Part shown: in pieces, positions 34,136 through 42,840 of the stretch
How positions within the stretch are numbered: the first letter of the stretch is position 1
How the letters are laid out: each line of letters opens with the position of its first letter
From: Cupriavidus lacunae
Lineage (GTDB): Bacteria; Pseudomonadota; Gammaproteobacteria; Burkholderiales; Burkholderiaceae
NCBI RefSeq assembly: GCF_003353055.1
Contig: NZ_QKWJ01000047.1
Span: 1 to 57,457, forward strand
Reading direction: 5' to 3'
Length of the DNA: 57,457 nucleotides
The notes under the pieces: generated by a model
The model's input: only the letters and a program-made list of their open reading frames with translations
Database searches by the model: none
What the model was told of the DNA's origin: nothing
Translations under genes and position numbers: made by a program

Positions 34136-35140
34136 CTACTCTGGGGCATGCAGTTCACGCAATTGTTGCAGGAATCCGACGCATTCGTCGGGCAGCGGCG
34201 CTTCCACGGCCAGCGGCTCGCCCGTGTCCGGGTGGATAAACACCAGCCGGTGGGCGTGCAGGAACATGCGCTTGAGGCCGGGCTTGGCGCCGGAACGCGC
34301 CAGCGCCTTGTTCAGCGGGAAGTCGCCATATTTTTCGTCACCGACGATCGGGAAACCCGAGTGCGCCAGGTGGACGCGAATCTGGTGGGTGCGGCCGGTC
34401 TTCAGTTCGGCTTCCAGCAGGGTGAACCCCGAAAAGGCCTCGACCCGGTTGAATACGGTGTGCGAAGCCAGCCCGTCGGCCTGCACCCGCACCCGGCGCT
34501 CGCCATCCGGCGTGCTGTACTTATATAGAGGCAGCTTCACATGCTGGCGCGCGTTGGGGAATTCGCCGGCCACGCAGGCGAAATAGCGCTTGTCCATCGC
34601 GTTGCCGCGGATCTGCTCATGCAGGTGGACCAGCACCGAGCGTTTTTTGGCCAGCATCAGGATGCCGGAGGTTTCCCGGTCGAGCCGGTGCACCAGTTCC
34701 AGGAACTTGGCCTGCGGCCGCGAGCGGCGCAATTGCTCGATCACGCCGAAGGCCACGCCGGAGCCGCCATGTACCGCAACGCCGGCCGGCTTGTTGATGA
34801 CCAGCAGGTGCGTGTCCTCGAACAGTACCGGGAACTCGCCCGCCGGCACATGCTGGGCATTGACCGATTGCGCAGAATTCGCCACCCGCATCGGCGGAAT
34901 GCGCACCACATCCCCCGACTGCAGGCGATAAGTGGCATCGATCCGCCCCTTATTGACGCGAACTTCACCCGAACGCAGCACCCGGTAGATGTGGCTCTTG
35001 GGCACGCCCTTGGCTACTTTCAGCAGGAAGTTGTCGATGCGCTGACCTTCCGAGCCTTCGTCAATCGTGACATACGCCACCTGTGGGCTGGCCGGCGCAG
35101 CTTCGGCAGCCTTTTCAATTTGATGGCGTAACTCATTCAT
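34136..35140 (-). CDS. rluC: ribosomal large subunit pseudouridine synthase C
   Basis: 334 residues. Modifies 23S rRNA uridines 955, 2504 and 2580 in E. coli. An N-terminal S4 RNA-binding domain (QRIDNFLLKVAKGVPKSHIY) is followed by the catalytic motif VHRLDRETSGILMLAK with the essential Asp, and the RTHQIRVHLAHSGFPIVGDEKYG block. The start at MNELRHQIEK (35140) follows AGGAAA ten bases upstream. Divergent from rne, as in E. coli. Confidence 0.93.
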   Translation of the reverse strand: MNELRHQIEKAAEAAPASPQVAYVTIDEGSEGQRIDNFLLKVAKGVPKSHIYRVLRSGEVRVNKGRIDATYRLQSGDVVRIPPMRVANSAQSVNAQHVPAGEFPVLFEDTHLLVINKPAGVAVHGGSGVAFGVIEQLRRSRPQAKFLELVHRLDRETSGILMLAKKRSVLVHLHEQIRGNAMDKRYFACVAGEFPNARQHVKLPLYKYSTPDGERRVRVQADGLASHTVFNRVEAFSGFTLLEAELKTGRTHQIRVHLAHSGFPIVGDEKYGDFPLNKALARSGAKPGLKRMFLHAHRLVFIHPDTGEPLAVEAPLPDECVGFLQQLRELHAPE

Positions 35141-35934
35141 TTTCAATATAATTTCCTCGCTGTCCCGGCTTGTGGCCGGCAGCGCAAGACCTGTGTAAGC
35201 GATTAGTCTTCGAGTTTCTTCGATTTCTCGCATTCTACACTTGGGGGTTGCCGCCAACCCCGCCCGTCTCCCGCAACTTCGCGTTCCGCCAAGCGCCAGA
35301 CGGGTAAATGGCAGTAAAAGCAGCACGCACGGTGCCGCCGGCATGCAGGAAGTCGCCCAAAGGTGGCTTCGGCACGGGCAGGCGGTGACGTGGGAACTGA
35401 GTGTTCAGGTAAAACAGAATTTAAAGGCGGATGCCGCAGCCGGCATCCGCTTCGGTGAGAGAAGTCCCGCCCGCACCGGGAAACGGTGCCGGCCGGCAGG
35501 TTAGCCTGCCGCCTGACTGGAAGTTACCGGCGCCCGGTCGCAGAACTCCAAGAAGTAGTAGGTGCGCCCGCCAGGAGAAGTCAGGCAGCAACGGCAACCA
35601 TGCCGTGTCCGAAAAATTTGCTCTTTGACGCGTCTAGGCCTTCCGCGGCCGGCCGCGATGCCGCCGGCGCCGGTTGCGCCGGCGTCCTGCATCGCCTCCG
35701 GCACGGGAACGCGCCGGATGTCTGCGCAAGAGCAGCCTCCGGTGTTCTCTCCCGCCCCGCGGACGTTACCCCGACGTCATCGCTCTCTTTCACCCGCGCC
35801 CAGCCGCTCGCATGTCTCGCGCAGCGGCGCTTTCCGGCAATTCTCGCGCCTCGCTCGCTCCCTCGCGTGCTCCATGGATCGCCGCGGACACCGCCCAGAC
35901 GGTGCCACCCGCGACACTGGAGTGAGGTATTGCG
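35141..35934 (+). promoter_or_regulatory. rluC-rne intergenic region with structured rne leader
   Basis: About 790 bases with no gene. Three hairpins cluster on the rne side: GCGGATGCCG/CGGCATCCGC (35428-35451), CACCG/CGGTG (35474-35488) and CGGCAGG/CCTGCCG (35494-35511). In E. coli, rne has a long leader whose hairpins let RNase E control its own mRNA; the same is likely here. Promoters could not be fixed with confidence; a TAGAAT box on the minus strand near 35234 may serve rluC. Confidence 0.55.
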
Positions 35935-38900
35935 ATGAAACGCATGCTGTTCAACGCGACGCAACAAGAGGAATTGCGCGTCGCCATCGTCGACGGTCAG
36001 AAACTGATCGATATCGACATCGAGACTGCCGGGCGCGAACAGCGCAAGGGCAACATCTACAAGGGCGTCATCACCCGCATCGAGCCCTCGCTGGAAGCCT
36101 GCTTCGTCAACTACGGCGAAGAGCGCCACGGCTTCCTGCCGTTCAAGGAAGTGGCCCGTGCCTTCTTCAAGGAAGGCATCGACGTGCGCAACGCGCGCAT
36201 CCAGGACGCCCTGCACGAAGGCCAGGAACTGATCGTCCAGGTCGAGAAGGAAGAGCGCGGCAACAAGGGCGCGGCTCTGACCACCTTCATCTCGCTGGCC
36301 GGCCGCTACCTGGTGCTGATGCCGAACAACCCGCGCGGCGGCGGCGTATCGCGCCGCATCGAGGGCGAGGACCGCCAGGAACTGCGCGAAACCATGGCGC
36401 AGCTGACCGTGCCCGACGGCATGAGCATCATCGCCCGCACCGCCGGCATCGGCCGCTCGGCCGAAGAACTGCAGTGGGACCTGAACTACCTGCTGCAACT
36501 GTGGAAGGCCATCGACGGCGCCGCCGGCGACAACAAGGCCCCGCTGCTGATCTACCTGGAATCGAGCCTGGTCATCCGCGCCATCCGCGACTACTTCCAG
36601 CCGGATATCGGCGAGATCCTGATCGACACCGACGAGATCTACGAACAGGCCCGCGCCTTCATGAGCGTGGTGATGCCTGACAACATGAACCGCGTGAAGA
36701 AGTACCGGGACGACGTGCCGCTCTTCTCGCGCTTCCAGATCGAACACCAGATCGAGTCGGCCTATTCGCGCATGGTGATGCTGCCCTCGGGCGGCGCCAT
36801 CGTGATCGACCACACCGAGGCGCTGGTCTCCGTGGACGTGAACTCGGCCCGCGCCACCAAGGGTGCCGACATCGAGGAAACCGCGCTGCGCACCAACCTC
36901 GAAGCCGCCGACGAAATCGCCCGCCAGCTGCGCCTGCGCGACCTGGGCGGCCTGATCGTGATCGACTTCATCGACATGGAGTCGGGCAAGGCCCAGAAGG
37001 ACGTGGAAACGCGCCTGAAGGACGCCCTGCGCCACGACCGCGCCCGCGTGCAGATGGGCAAGATCAGCCGCTTCGGCCTGATGGAGCTGTCGCGCCAGCG
37101 CCTGCGTCCGTCGCTGTCGGAGGGCTCGCACATCACTTGCCCGCGCTGCAACGGCACCGGCCATATCCGCGATACCGAATCGTCCGCCCTGCAGGTGCTG
37201 CGCATCATCCAGGAAGAGGCGATGAAGGAAAACACCGCCGCCATCCACTGCCAGGTGCCGGTGGAGGTCGCCGCCTTCCTGCTGAACGAGAAGCGCCAGG
37301 AAATCAACCTGATCGAGCTGCGCTTCAAGGTCAATGTGCTGTTGATCCCGAACAAGCACCTGGAAACGCCGCACTACAAGCTGGAGCGCCTGCGCCACGA
37401 CGACCCGCGCCTGGAAGAGAGCACCGCCAGCTACAAGATGGCCGAGGCCGCCGCCAAGGAACTGGAAGCCGACACCAGCTACAGCAGCCGCCGCAAGGAA
37501 GAAGCCAAGCCGCGCCAGGAGGCCGCAGTCAAGGGCATCACGCCTGAACAGCCGGCCCCGGTCTCGGTGCCGCGCGCCGAGCGTGCGCCCAAGCCGGAAA
37601 CCCCGGCCGCCCCGCCCGTGCCGGCCACCCAGCCGGTGGTCAGCGGCGGTTTCATCGCCTGGCTGAAGGGCCTCTTCGGTGCTCGTCCGGCGACCCCGCC
37701 GGTGGTGGAGCCGGCCAAGCCGGCAGCCGCCGCGGAAGCCCGTAGCGCCGAAGGCCGCCGCGAACGCGGCCAGCGCGGCGAAGGCCGTGGCCAGCGCAGT
37801 GAACGTGGTGAACGCGGAGAGCGTGGCGATCGCGCCGAGCGTGGCGAGCGCACGGAACGTGGCGAGCGCCAGGGCCGTGGTCAGCGCACCGAGCGCGCGG
37901 ATCGTGGCGAGCGCGGCGAACAACGCGAAGGCCGTGGCGAGGGTCGTGGCGAACGCCAGGGCCGCCAGCCGCGCCAGCAAGGTGAAGGCCAGGCCACTCC
38001 GGCCGTAGTCCGCCAGGGCGAGGCCGTGCAAGCCGAGCGCGCCCAGGGCGAGCGCGTCGAGGGCCGCCGCGACCGCAACCAGGAACGCCGCGAGCGCCAG
38101 CGTGAACGCCAGCGCGAGCGTACCGAACTGCGCGAAGCCGAAGCCGATGAAGCGCCGCAGCCGGAAGCCATCGCCGCCGCCCAGGCCCTGGGCGTGCTGC
38201 CGCCGGCCGTGACCGAAGAGATGCAAGCCCGCGCCGAACTGCCGGAAGGCGCCGAAGGTGCCGCCGAAACCGCTGAAGGCGAAGAGCGCCGCCGCCGCAA
38301 CCGCCGTGGCCGCAACCGCTATCGTCGCGAACGCGACGAATCGGTGCAAGGCGCGCAGGGCGAAGGCGACGGCGAAACCGCCGCCGAAGGCTTTGCCCCG
38401 GCAACGGCTGAGGCCGGCGTGCAGGCCGAGCCCGCACCGCAAGCGGCCGTGGCCGTGGTGGCCGCAGCCGCGGCTGTCGAAGCGATCCGCATCGCCGTGC
38501 CGGAAGGCGTGACGCCTGCCCCGGCAGCCGAGGCCGCACCGGTGACCGCTCAGGTCGCCGAGCAAGCCGCCCCGGTGGCCGTCGCCGTCACGGAAGCCGT
38601 TGCCGCCGAAGCCATCGTCGAGCCCGCCGTGAGCGCGGCCGCCGCAGCCGCTCCGGTCGCTCCGGTCGTGTCGGCACCTGTGGCTGCACCTGTCGCCGAA
38701 GCGGCACCGGCAGCCGAGCCGGAGGTCGTCACCCCGGCCGCTCCGGCAGTGGCCGCGGCGCCCATCGCACCGGCAGCGCCGGTAGCACCGGCAGCGCCCG
38801 CCACCCCGGCAGCGCTGGAAAACCTGGAACCGATGCTCGCCACCGCCGGCCTGCAATGGGTCCACACCGACAGCGACAAGCTGCGCTCGGCCCAGGAAGC

Positions 38901-39027
38901 CGCCGCCAGCATCGTGCCCGCCCCGCGCGTGCCGCGCGAACGCAAGCCGCTGCCGCCGCTGCCCCAGGGTCCGATGATCCTGGTGGAAACCGGCCACCGC
39001 GAAGTGGAGATGGCATCGCAGCAGTAA
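35935..39027 (+). CDS. rne: ribonuclease E
   Basis: 1030 residues. Endoribonuclease for mRNA decay and rRNA/tRNA processing. N-half: S1 domain (about 38-120), DNase I-like catalytic Asp301 (VDVNSARATK) and Asp344 (VIDFIDM), Zn-link Cys402 and Cys405 (CPRCNGTG); these match E. coli Asp303, Asp346 and Cys404/407. C-half is non-conserved scaffold: an Arg-Gly-Glu repeat tract (about residues 600-745), an Arg-rich RNRRGRNRYRRER block, an Ala/Pro/Val-rich tract (about 815-960) and a conserved-looking tail LPQGPMILVETGHREVEM. AGGT sits six bases before the ATG. Terminator follows. Confidence 0.97.
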   Translation: MKRMLFNATQQEELRVAIVDGQKLIDIDIETAGREQRKGNIYKGVITRIEPSLEACFVNYGEERHGFLPFKEVARAFFKEGIDVRNARIQDALHEGQELIVQVEKEERGNKGAALTTFISLAGRYLVLMPNNPRGGGVSRRIEGEDRQELRETMAQLTVPDGMSIIARTAGIGRSAEELQWDLNYLLQLWKAIDGAAGDNKAPLLIYLESSLVIRAIRDYFQPDIGEILIDTDEIYEQARAFMSVVMPDNMNRVKKYRDDVPLFSRFQIEHQIESAYSRMVMLPSGGAIVIDHTEALVSVDVNSARATKGADIEETALRTNLEAADEIARQLRLRDLGGLIVIDFIDMESGKAQKDVETRLKDALRHDRARVQMGKISRFGLMELSRQRLRPSLSEGSHITCPRCNGTGHIRDTESSALQVLRIIQEEAMKENTAAIHCQVPVEVAAFLLNEKRQEINLIELRFKVNVLLIPNKHLETPHYKLERLRHDDPRLEESTASYKMAEAAAKELEADTSYSSRRKEEAKPRQEAAVKGITPEQPAPVSVPRAERAPKPETPAAPPVPATQPVVSGGFIAWLKGLFGARPATPPVVEPAKPAAAAEARSAEGRRERGQRGEGRGQRSERGERGERGDRAERGERTERGERQGRGQRTERADRGERGEQREGRGEGRGERQGRQPRQQGEGQATPAVVRQGEAVQAERAQGERVEGRRDRNQERRERQRERQRERTELREAEADEAPQPEAIAAAQALGVLPPAVTEEMQARAELPEGAEGAAETAEGEERRRRNRRGRNRYRRERDESVQGAQGEGDGETAAEGFAPATAEAGVQAEPAPQAAVAVVAAAAAVEAIRIAVPEGVTPAPAAEAAPVTAQVAEQAAPVAVAVTEAVAAEAIVEPAVSAAAAAAPVAPVVSAPVAAPVAEAAPAAEPEVVTPAAPAVAAAPIAPAAPVAPAAPATPAALENLEPMLATAGLQWVHTDSDKLRSAQEAAASIVPAPRVPRERKPLPPLPQGPMILVETGHREVEMASQQ

Positions 39028-39057
39028 GCGACGCCGCTGCACCGCAGCCAAAGTGAG

Positions 39058-39087
39058 AAGGGGACGGCCAGGCCGTCCCCTTTTTTT
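39058..39087 (+). terminator. rne terminator
   Basis: GGGGACGGC-CAG-GCCGTCCCC plus two A/T pairs, followed by a T-run, 30 bases past the rne stop. Confidence 0.92.
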
Positions 39088-39246
39088 CATGGGCAGCCGG
39101 CCAGATGAATCCCCGCCATCACCGGGGGATGCGAGTGCCCCGCCCCCGGCTCGGCTAGAATGGCAGCAGAATGCATCCGGCCCCCGAGTGCCCTGACCAG
39201 CCCTGCCGCCAGGCCGTTCCCCGGACGCCGCGCCCACCCACAGGCC

Positions 39247-40371
39247 ATGACCGAATCCGTCATCCCGATTTTCGACCTGCGCGACCATCGCTACCGCTCG
39301 ATGACGCCCAGCATTCCCGGCAAGCTGGTTGCACCCACCGGCCTGGTGGCCGATACCCGCGGCCGGCCGCTGCATGACCTGCGCATCTCGGTGACGGACC
39401 GCTGCAACTTCCGCTGCGTCTACTGCATGCCGAAGGAAGTGTTCGACAAGGACTACACCTTCCTGCCGCATTCCGAGCTGCTCAGCTTCGAGGAAATCGA
39501 GCGCACCGCGCGCCTGTTCGTCGCCCACGGCGTCGAGAAGATCCGCCTGACGGGCGGCGAGCCGCTGCTGCGCAAGAACATCGAGCACCTGGTCGAGATG
39601 CTGGCGAAGATCGAGACCGTCTCGGGCAAGCCGCTGGACCTGACACTGACCACCAACGCCTCGCTGCTGGCGCGCAAGGCGCGCTCGCTGCGCGATGCGG
39701 GCCTGACCCGCGTCAGTGTCAGCCTGGACGCGATCGACGACGCCACCTTCCGCCGTATGAACGACGTGGACTTCGCGGTCGCCGACGTGCTGCACGGCAT
39801 CGAGACCGCGCAGGCCGTCGGACTGGCGCCGATCAAGGTCAACATGGTGGTCAAGCGCGGCACCAACGACCAGGAAATCGTGCCGATGGCGCGCCATTTC
39901 CGCCACAGCGGCATCATCCTGCGCTTTATCGAGTTCATGGACGTGGGCGCCAGCAACCACTGGCAGATGGACGAAGTGCTGCCGTCGGCCGAAGTGGTAA
40001 AGCGCATCGAAGCGGAATTCCCGCTCGAACCGGTGCTGGCCAACTACTCGGGCGAAACCGCCGAGCGCTGGCGCTACCGCGACGGCAGCGGCGAGATCGG
40101 CGTAATCTCCAGCGTCACCCACGCCTTCTGCGGCGACTGCAGCCGCATCCGGCTGTCGACCGAAGGCCGGCTCTACCTGTGCCTGTTCGCCACCGAGGGT
40201 TTCGACCTGCGCGCGCTGCTGCGCGGCGGCTACAGCGACCTGGAAATCTCCAACGCGATTGCACAGGTGTGGCAGGGCCGCACCGACAACTATTCCGAGC
40301 AGCGCAGCGACCCGGCGGTGCGCGCCAAGCGCGCCGAGCGCAAGATCGAGATGTCCTATATCGGTGGCTGA
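39247..40371 (+). CDS. moaA: GTP 3',8-cyclase MoaA
   Basis: 374 residues, radical SAM enzyme that starts molybdenum-cofactor synthesis from GTP with MoaC. N-terminal SAM cluster Cys53, Cys57 and Cys60 (DRCNFRCVYC), TGGEPLLR, and a C-terminal second cluster (FCGDCSRIRL, then LCLFA). The C-terminal Gly-Gly (SYIGG) needed for activity is intact. ATG at 39247 precedes about 43 extra N-terminal residues; MTPSIPGKL is an alternative start. First gene of moaA-mobA-moeA. Confidence 0.95.
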   Translation: MTESVIPIFDLRDHRYRSMTPSIPGKLVAPTGLVADTRGRPLHDLRISVTDRCNFRCVYCMPKEVFDKDYTFLPHSELLSFEEIERTARLFVAHGVEKIRLTGGEPLLRKNIEHLVEMLAKIETVSGKPLDLTLTTNASLLARKARSLRDAGLTRVSVSLDAIDDATFRRMNDVDFAVADVLHGIETAQAVGLAPIKVNMVVKRGTNDQEIVPMARHFRHSGIILRFIEFMDVGASNHWQMDEVLPSAEVVKRIEAEFPLEPVLANYSGETAERWRYRDGSGEIGVISSVTHAFCGDCSRIRLSTEGRLYLCLFATEGFDLRALLRGGYSDLEISNAIAQVWQGRTDNYSEQRSDPAVRAKRAERKIEMSYIGG

Positions 40372-40384
40372 TCCACCAAAATCC

Positions 40385-40984
40385 ATGATTGCACGCGACG
40401 ACATCACCGGCCTGATCCTCGCAGGCGGCAGGGGCAGCCGCATGGGCGGCACCGACAAGGGCCTGCAGCCGCTGCACGGTACGCCGATGGCCATGCACAC
40501 GATGATGCGGCTGACGCCCCAGGTGGGTGGCCTGATGATCAATGCCAACCGCAACCTGGCCGCCTATGAATCCTTTGGCGTGCCGGTCTACACCGACACC
40601 GTGCCCGACTTCGCCGGGCCGCTGGCGGGGATGCTGGCCGGGCTGGAGCAATGCGCCACGCCGTGGATGGTGACCGCGCCCTGCGACTCGCCCTTCCTGC
40701 CGACCGACCTGGTGGCGCGCCTGGCGCAGGCGATCGAGACCGAAGGCGCGGAGGTGGCGATCCCGGTCACGCTGGACGAAGACGGCCGGCGCCAGACCCA
40801 ACCCGTGTTTTGCCTGATGCCGGTCAGTGCGCTCGACAGCCTGGTGGCTTATCTTTCCGGCGGCGGCCGTAAGATCGAGACCTGGGCCGCCTCGCACCGG
40901 CTGGCCGAAGTGCTGTTCGACGACGCCGCGGCCTTTGCCAATATCAATACCCTGGACGAACTGCGCACGCACGAGACGCGCTGA
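40385..40984 (+). CDS. mobA: molybdenum cofactor guanylyltransferase MobA
   Basis: 199 residues. Attaches GMP to molybdopterin to make the guanine-dinucleotide cofactor used by DMSO-reductase family enzymes. Signature LILAGGRGSRMGGTDKGLQP at 10-29 binds GTP; the Asp motif VTAPCDSPFLP is present. ATG at 40385 is 13 bases after moaA. Confidence 0.94.
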   Translation: MIARDDITGLILAGGRGSRMGGTDKGLQPLHGTPMAMHTMMRLTPQVGGLMINANRNLAAYESFGVPVYTDTVPDFAGPLAGMLAGLEQCATPWMVTAPCDSPFLPTDLVARLAQAIETEGAEVAIPVTLDEDGRRQTQPVFCLMPVSALDSLVAYLSGGGRKIETWAASHRLAEVLFDDAAAFANINTLDELRTHETR

Positions 40985-41012
40985 ATCCCTGCCGAGCCAC
41001 CGCCGAGCCAAC

Positions 41013-42302
41013 ATGCCCTCTCTGCAATCCGTCATCTCCTGCCTGTCCGATTACGACCCCACCGCCCTGCCGGTGGACCAGGCCAACCGCATCATCGGCG
41101 AGGTGGTCGAGCCGGTGCGCGGCGTCGAGCAGGTGCCGATCCGCAGCGCGCTGGACCGCGTGCTGGCCGAGGACATCGTCTCGCCCATCGACGTGCCCGC
41201 GCATGACAACTCGGCGATGGACGGTTACGCCTTCCAGGGCGCGGCGCTGGCTGCCGCGCAGACCGGCACGGTCGAACTGGAAGTGATCGGCAGCGCCTTC
41301 GCAGGCGGCGCCGGCGCGCTGGCCCCGACCGCCGTGCAGGCGGTGCGCATCATGACCGGTGCGGTGATGCCGGCCGGCTGCGATACCGTGGTGCCGCAGG
41401 AATTTGTCGAGACCGCGGCCGACGGCGCGCGCGTCCGCTTTGCCGCCGACTGCGTGCGCACCGGCGACAACCGGCGCCTGCGCGGCGAAGACCTGGCGCG
41501 CGGCCAGGCGGCGCTGCAGGCCGGGCGCATCCTCCAGCCGGCCGACCTGGGCCTGCTGGCCTCGCTGGGCGTGGCCGAGGTGCGCGTGCGCCGGCGCCTG
41601 CGCGTGGCGTTCTTCTCCACCGGCGATGAGCTGCGCTCGATCGGCGAGCCGCTCGATCCCGGCTGCGTCTACGATTCCAACCGCTACACGCTGCACGGCA
41701 TGCTGCGCCGGATGAACGTCGACCTGCTCGACATGGGCGTGGTGCGCGACGACCCCGACGCGCTTGAAGCCGCCTTCCGCACCGCCTGCGAGACCGCCGA
41801 CGCGGTCATCACCTCCGGCGGCGTCTCGGTGGGCGAGGCCGACTACACCAAGCAGATCATGGCGCGCCTGGGCGATGTCACGTTCTGGAAGATCGCGATG
41901 CGCCCGGGCCGACCGATGGCCTTCGGGCGCATCAATTCCAACGGCCGCGAAGCGCTGCTGTTCGGCCTGCCGGGCAACCCGGTGGCGGTAATGGTCACCT
42001 TCTACCATTTCGTGCGCGCCGCGCTGCACCGCCTGATGGGCGCCAGCGTGCCGCCGCTGCCGCTGCTGCGCGTGCGCAGCGTGCAAGCCATCCGCAAGAA
42101 GCCCGGGCGCACCGAATACCAGCGCGGCATCCTGGCGCGCGCCCAAGACGGCCAGTGGGAAGTGCGCGTCACCGGCCAGCAGGGCTCGGGCGTGCTGCGC
42201 TCGATGAGCGAGGCCAACTGCTTTATCGTGCTCGGCCACGAACAGGATTCGGTCAGGGCCGGCGATGCGGTCGAGGTGCTGCTGTTCGACGGGCTGGTCT
42301 AG
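41013..42302 (+). CDS. moeA: molybdopterin molybdenumtransferase MoeA
   Basis: 429 residues. Inserts molybdate into adenylylated molybdopterin. Motifs DVPAHDNSAMDGYAF, GAVMPAGCDTVVPQE, GVSVGEADYTK and GLPGNPVAVMVTF are typical. ATG at 41013, 28 bases after mobA, in one operon. No own terminator is evident. Confidence 0.95.
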   Translation: MPSLQSVISCLSDYDPTALPVDQANRIIGEVVEPVRGVEQVPIRSALDRVLAEDIVSPIDVPAHDNSAMDGYAFQGAALAAAQTGTVELEVIGSAFAGGAGALAPTAVQAVRIMTGAVMPAGCDTVVPQEFVETAADGARVRFAADCVRTGDNRRLRGEDLARGQAALQAGRILQPADLGLLASLGVAEVRVRRRLRVAFFSTGDELRSIGEPLDPGCVYDSNRYTLHGMLRRMNVDLLDMGVVRDDPDALEAAFRTACETADAVITSGGVSVGEADYTKQIMARLGDVTFWKIAMRPGRPMAFGRINSNGREALLFGLPGNPVAVMVTFYHFVRAALHRLMGASVPPLPLLRVRSVQAIRKKPGRTEYQRGILARAQDGQWEVRVTGQQGSGVLRSMSEANCFIVLGHEQDSVRAGDAVEVLLFDGLV

Positions 42303-42497
42303 CCGCTCCGGCGGGGTCTGCGCGCAACGATTCGCTACGCGGCGGTACCAATGTGTCGTTTTTGTGCCGCACATTTACGGTAACCGCACGCCTGGCGCGG
42401 GGCTTTCGCCCACCCCGCGGACGCCGGACTATGCTTGGGATCGGCCAATCGCTACACTTGGCGCACGATTCAGAAACAATTGAATAATTTCCCCGTC

Positions 42498-42779
42498 ATG
42501 AATCAGGAGATCGCCTACCTCCACCCCGTCAAGACCGCCCGCGCGCTGGTGCTGGTCTACCTGTGCTTCTCGCTGCCGATCGTGTCGCTGGGCCTGTTCG
42601 TCACCTTCGTCCGCTATGGTGACCTGCCGGCCATCACGGTCTTCACCGCCATCATCCTGAATGCGCTGATCGGCTTCGGCCTGCTGTGGCTGGCCTGCAA
42701 GGCCTACAATTGGGTGGCCGCCCGCTTCGGCGGCATCGAAGTCCACGTTCGCGAGCTGGCGCCCGAAGAAGAGCTCTGA
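42498..42779 (+). CDS. small two-span membrane protein, not recognised
   Basis: 93 residues. Two predicted spans, about 18-38 (ALVLVYLCFSLPIVSLGLF) and 46-68 (AITVFTAIILNALIGFGLL), then a short polar tail (GGIEVHVRELAPEEEL). No clear ribosome site before the ATG; an upstream in-frame ATG at 42435 is less likely. It follows moeA by 195 bases and is convergent with rmuC. The tail after two spans is reminiscent of DUF3566-like proteins, but I do not claim that family. Confidence 0.6.
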   Translation: MNQEIAYLHPVKTARALVLVYLCFSLPIVSLGLFVTFVRYGDLPAITVFTAIILNALIGFGLLWLACKAYNWVAARFGGIEVHVRELAPEEEL

Positions 42780-42840
42780 GCGGCGCGCGACAATCCAGGC
42801 CGGCGGCAAGCCGGCCGCCCCCTTTCAGTCTGCAGCGCGG

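Noticed and set aside
37790..38120. Regular DNA repeats that might look like a CRISPR array
   Set aside because: The periodicity comes from RGE codons inside rne in frame; there are no conserved repeats with unique spacers and no cas genes.
35581..40554. Very long open frame on the minus strand opposite rne and moaA
   Set aside because: It is a codon-phase shadow of GC-rich genes: His, Arg, Gly and Ala rich, without domains, and it crosses two well-supported plus-strand genes and the rne terminator.
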